Assembly (NCBI GenBank): GCA_027052485.1
Contig: JALUFA010000181.1
Location: forward strand, 1 to 8,127
Direction of reading: 5' to 3'
Length of the DNA: 8,127 bases
Source of the DNA: Hydrogenothermaceae bacterium
GTDB lineage: Bacteria > Aquificota > Aquificia > Aquificales > Hydrogenothermaceae
Part shown: positions 6,619 to 8,127 of the stretch, in pieces
Layout of the letters: each line of letters begins with the position of its first letter
Numbering within the stretch: position 1 is the first letter of the stretch
The notes under the pieces: model-generated
Databases searched by the model: none
What the model saw: the letters and a program-made list of their open reading frames with translations, nothing else
Told to the model about the DNA's origin: nothing
Made by a program: the position numbers and the translations under genes

Positions 6619-8127
6619 ATGTCAAAGGACTTTACCCATCTTCATTTGCATAGCCACTACTCAATGTTAGATGGAATGATAAAAATTCCTGAGCTGGCAC
6701 AAAAGGCAAAGGAGTATGGATATAAAGCTGTGGCCCTTACAGACCACGGAAACATCTTTGGAGCAATAGAGTTTTACCAAGAGATGACAAAGGTTGGTGT
6801 AAAACCAATAATCGGCATGGAAGCCTACTTTACAAACAACAGATTCGAAAAAAAAGGAGAAGGTTCCGATAGTATTCTTGCCGACAAAAACTACCACCTC
6901 ATCCTGCATGCTAAAGACAAAACCGGCTTTAAAAATCTAATGAAACTTTCATCCCTTGCGTACACCGAAGGTTTTTACTACAAGCCAAGAATAGACTGGG
7001 AGCTTTTAGAAAAGTACCATGAAGGGTTAATCTGTCAGACAGCCTGTTTAAAAGGTTTTGTTCCTCATCTTTTATCAAAAGGCAAATTTGATGAAGCATA
7101 CACCTACGCAAAGCGTCTTAAAGACATTTTTGGAGAAGACCTTTATTTTGAGATACAGATAAATGGTCTTCCAGAGCAGGAGATAGCAAATAAAGGTCTA
7201 ATAGAACTTGCAAATAAACTGGGGGTAAAAATCGTAGCAACCAACGACTCACACTACCTAAATGCCGAAGATGCAGAAGCCCACGATGTTGTAAAAGCCC
7301 TTCAGATGAAGATGACCTTAAAGGAGCTAAAAGAAAAGGGTAGAGCTTTTAAAGTTAGAGGTCTTCACTTTACAAGACCTGAAGAGATGTATCAAAAGTT
7401 TAAAGGTTTTGAAGAAGCTCTGAAAAACACAATGGAGATAGCTGAAAAGTGCAACGTTGAGATAGATACAGCCGAAACGAGAGGATACCTATTCCCCAAA
7501 TTCCAAATTCCCGGACTGGACAGGGAAGCAACATACGAAGAGAAGGTTGAGTACTTTGAAAAGCTTGCTAGAGAAGGTTTAGAAAAACGTCTGGAAAGTA
7601 TAAAAAACCTATCTCCAGAAAAGCACCGAGAGTACAAAGAAAGACTAGATTATGAGATAAATGTTATCAAGCAGATGGGCTTTCCTGAATATTTTTTAAT
7701 TGTACAGGATTTTATAAATTACGCAAAGGAAAATGGCATTCCTGTGGGACCAGGAAGAGGTTGTGTCCTTCCAGACACAAAAGTTTTACTTTCCGATGGT
7801 TCTGTAGTTCCTATCAAAGATATATCAATAGGTCAATTTGTTGTTAGTCATACTGGAAAAGTGCTGCCCGTAATTAACAAGTTTGTATATGACGTAGAGG
7901 AAGAAATAGTAAAACTAAAAGCAGGTAGTGATGAGTTATTTTTAACATCCGACCATAAGGTTTGGGCTATTTCATCGGAAAAATGTGTAGTAAAAAGTGA
8001 AAAAACAGCATCGGTAGTCTGTAAGCCAACATGTAATAGGTACTGTTCTGAAAAACCTTTTGAAAAGTATCAACTAAAGTGGATAGAAGCAGGAAAGCTA
8101 AAAGCGGGAGACTTCATTGTCTACCCT
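6619..8127 (+). CDS. dnaE: DNA polymerase III alpha subunit, 5' part, intein-interrupted
   Basis: Catalytic subunit of the replicative DNA polymerase (family C). The frame is open from ATG 6619 to the window end (503 codons). AGGAG at 6609-6613, 5 nt upstream, and the family-typical HLHLHSHYSMLDG start fix the beginning. Residues 1 to about 280 are the PHP domain. All nine expected metal ligands are visible: His9, His11, Asp18, His43, Glu68, His93, Cys143, Asp210 and His212. The start of the polymerase palm follows, with GFPEYFLIVQDFI and PVGPGRG (375-381). At this point, where the family continues with Ser, an intein begins at Cys382. The remaining palm with the catalytic aspartates, fingers, beta-binding and OB domains must lie beyond the window. 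The precursor should splice to a protein of roughly 1,150 residues. No neighbouring gene shares its transcript to the left, since the pyrimidine tract and a candidate promoter intervene. Confidence 0.96.
   Translation, partial: MSKDFTHLHLHSHYSMLDGMIKIPELAQKAKEYGYKAVALTDHGNIFGAIEFYQEMTKVGVKPIIGMEAYFTNNRFEKKGEGSDSILADKNYHLILHAKDKTGFKNLMKLSSLAYTEGFYYKPRIDWELLEKYHEGLICQTACLKGFVPHLLSKGKFDEAYTYAKRLKDIFGEDLYFEIQINGLPEQEIANKGLIELANKLGVKIVATNDSHYLNAEDAEAHDVVKALQMKMTLKELKEKGRAFKVRGLHFTRPEEMYQKFKGFEEALKNTMEIAEKCNVEIDTAETRGYLFPKFQIPGLDREATYEEKVEYFEKLAREGLEKRLESIKNLSPEKHREYKERLDYEINVIKQMGFPEYFLIVQDFINYAKENGIPVGPGRGCVLPDTKVLLSDGSVVPIKDISIGQFVVSHTGKVLPVINKFVYDVEEEIVKLKAGSDELFLTSDHKVWAISSEKCVVKSEKTASVVCKPTCNRYCSEKPFEKYQLKWIEAGKLKAGDFIVYP
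7762..8127 (+). mobile_element. N-terminal part of an intein in DnaE
   Basis: The first 122 residues of a protein-splicing element, in frame in dnaE. Block A is CVLPDTKVLLSDGS, with Cys1 (DnaE Cys382) as the splicing nucleophile. Block B is LTSDHKVW, with the Thr-x-x-His pair (intein Thr62 and His65) that assists the first acyl shift. The WIEAGKLKAGDFIVYP stretch (107-122) is the segment that usually leads into the linker or a LAGLIDADG homing endonuclease. A cysteine cluster (75, 87, 91, 95) lies between block B and this segment. The C-terminal splicing blocks F and G and any endonuclease lie beyond the window. The expected first residue of the downstream extein is Ser, since the uninterrupted motif is GPGRGS. 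Confidence 0.93.

Noticed and set aside
6667..7637. Minus-strand frames (6667-6909, 6929-7111, 7392-7637) opposite dnaE
   Set aside because: DnaE is unmistakable across this span on the plus strand.
7762..8127. Frameshift or assembly error in dnaE at GPGRG
   Set aside because: The frame stays open to the window end and the new sequence has correctly placed intein blocks A and B starting with Cys, so it is an intein rather than an error.

Overview
The window looks like ordinary chromosome from a thermophilic bacterium of the Aquificota, most likely the Hydrogenothermaceae (Persephonella or Sulfurihydrogenibium type). This placement is an inference from overall protein character: AT-rich DNA, Lys/Glu-rich proteins, short intergenic gaps, strong GGAGG ribosome binding sites, a scattered pgk, a long QueH, and an intein in dnaE. 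I recall inteins being listed for Persephonella DnaE, but could not check this.

Layout. Positions 1-24 hold the first eight codons of a minus-strand gene that leaves the window. Positions 25-164 are a divergent promoter region. From 165 to 4144 there is a tight plus-strand operon of five genes: guaB (IMP dehydrogenase), a 41-residue single-membrane-span protein, a 119-residue unknown protein, pgk (phosphoglycerate kinase) and an inositol-monophosphatase-family phosphatase (suhB). Gaps are 18, 2, 12 and 3 nt. The operon meets a convergent minus-strand queH (epoxyqueuosine reductase, 4141-5319) with a 4-nt overlap of the stop codons. The operon's apparent intrinsic terminator (4160-4206) lies inside the 3' coding end of queH.

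A short divergent promoter region (5320-5438) separates queH from an unrecognised 357-residue plus-strand protein built from two copies of an 84-residue unit plus a basic C-terminal domain. It is followed by a long pyrimidine-only tract (6523-6580). The window ends in the 5' part of dnaE (DNA polymerase III alpha subunit, from 6619). Its PHP domain keeps a full metal-ligand set, and the gene is interrupted by an intein beginning at Cys382, inside the polymerase's GPGRG-S nucleotide-binding motif. The intein runs off the end of the window.

How the genes work together. guaB, pgk and the phosphatase serve GMP synthesis and central carbon metabolism. queH finishes queuosine synthesis for tRNA. 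dnaE is the replicative polymerase. The two small operon genes and the duplicated 357-residue protein are the real unknowns. I see no CRISPR array, rRNA, tRNA or insertion sequence. The intein is the only mobile-type element.
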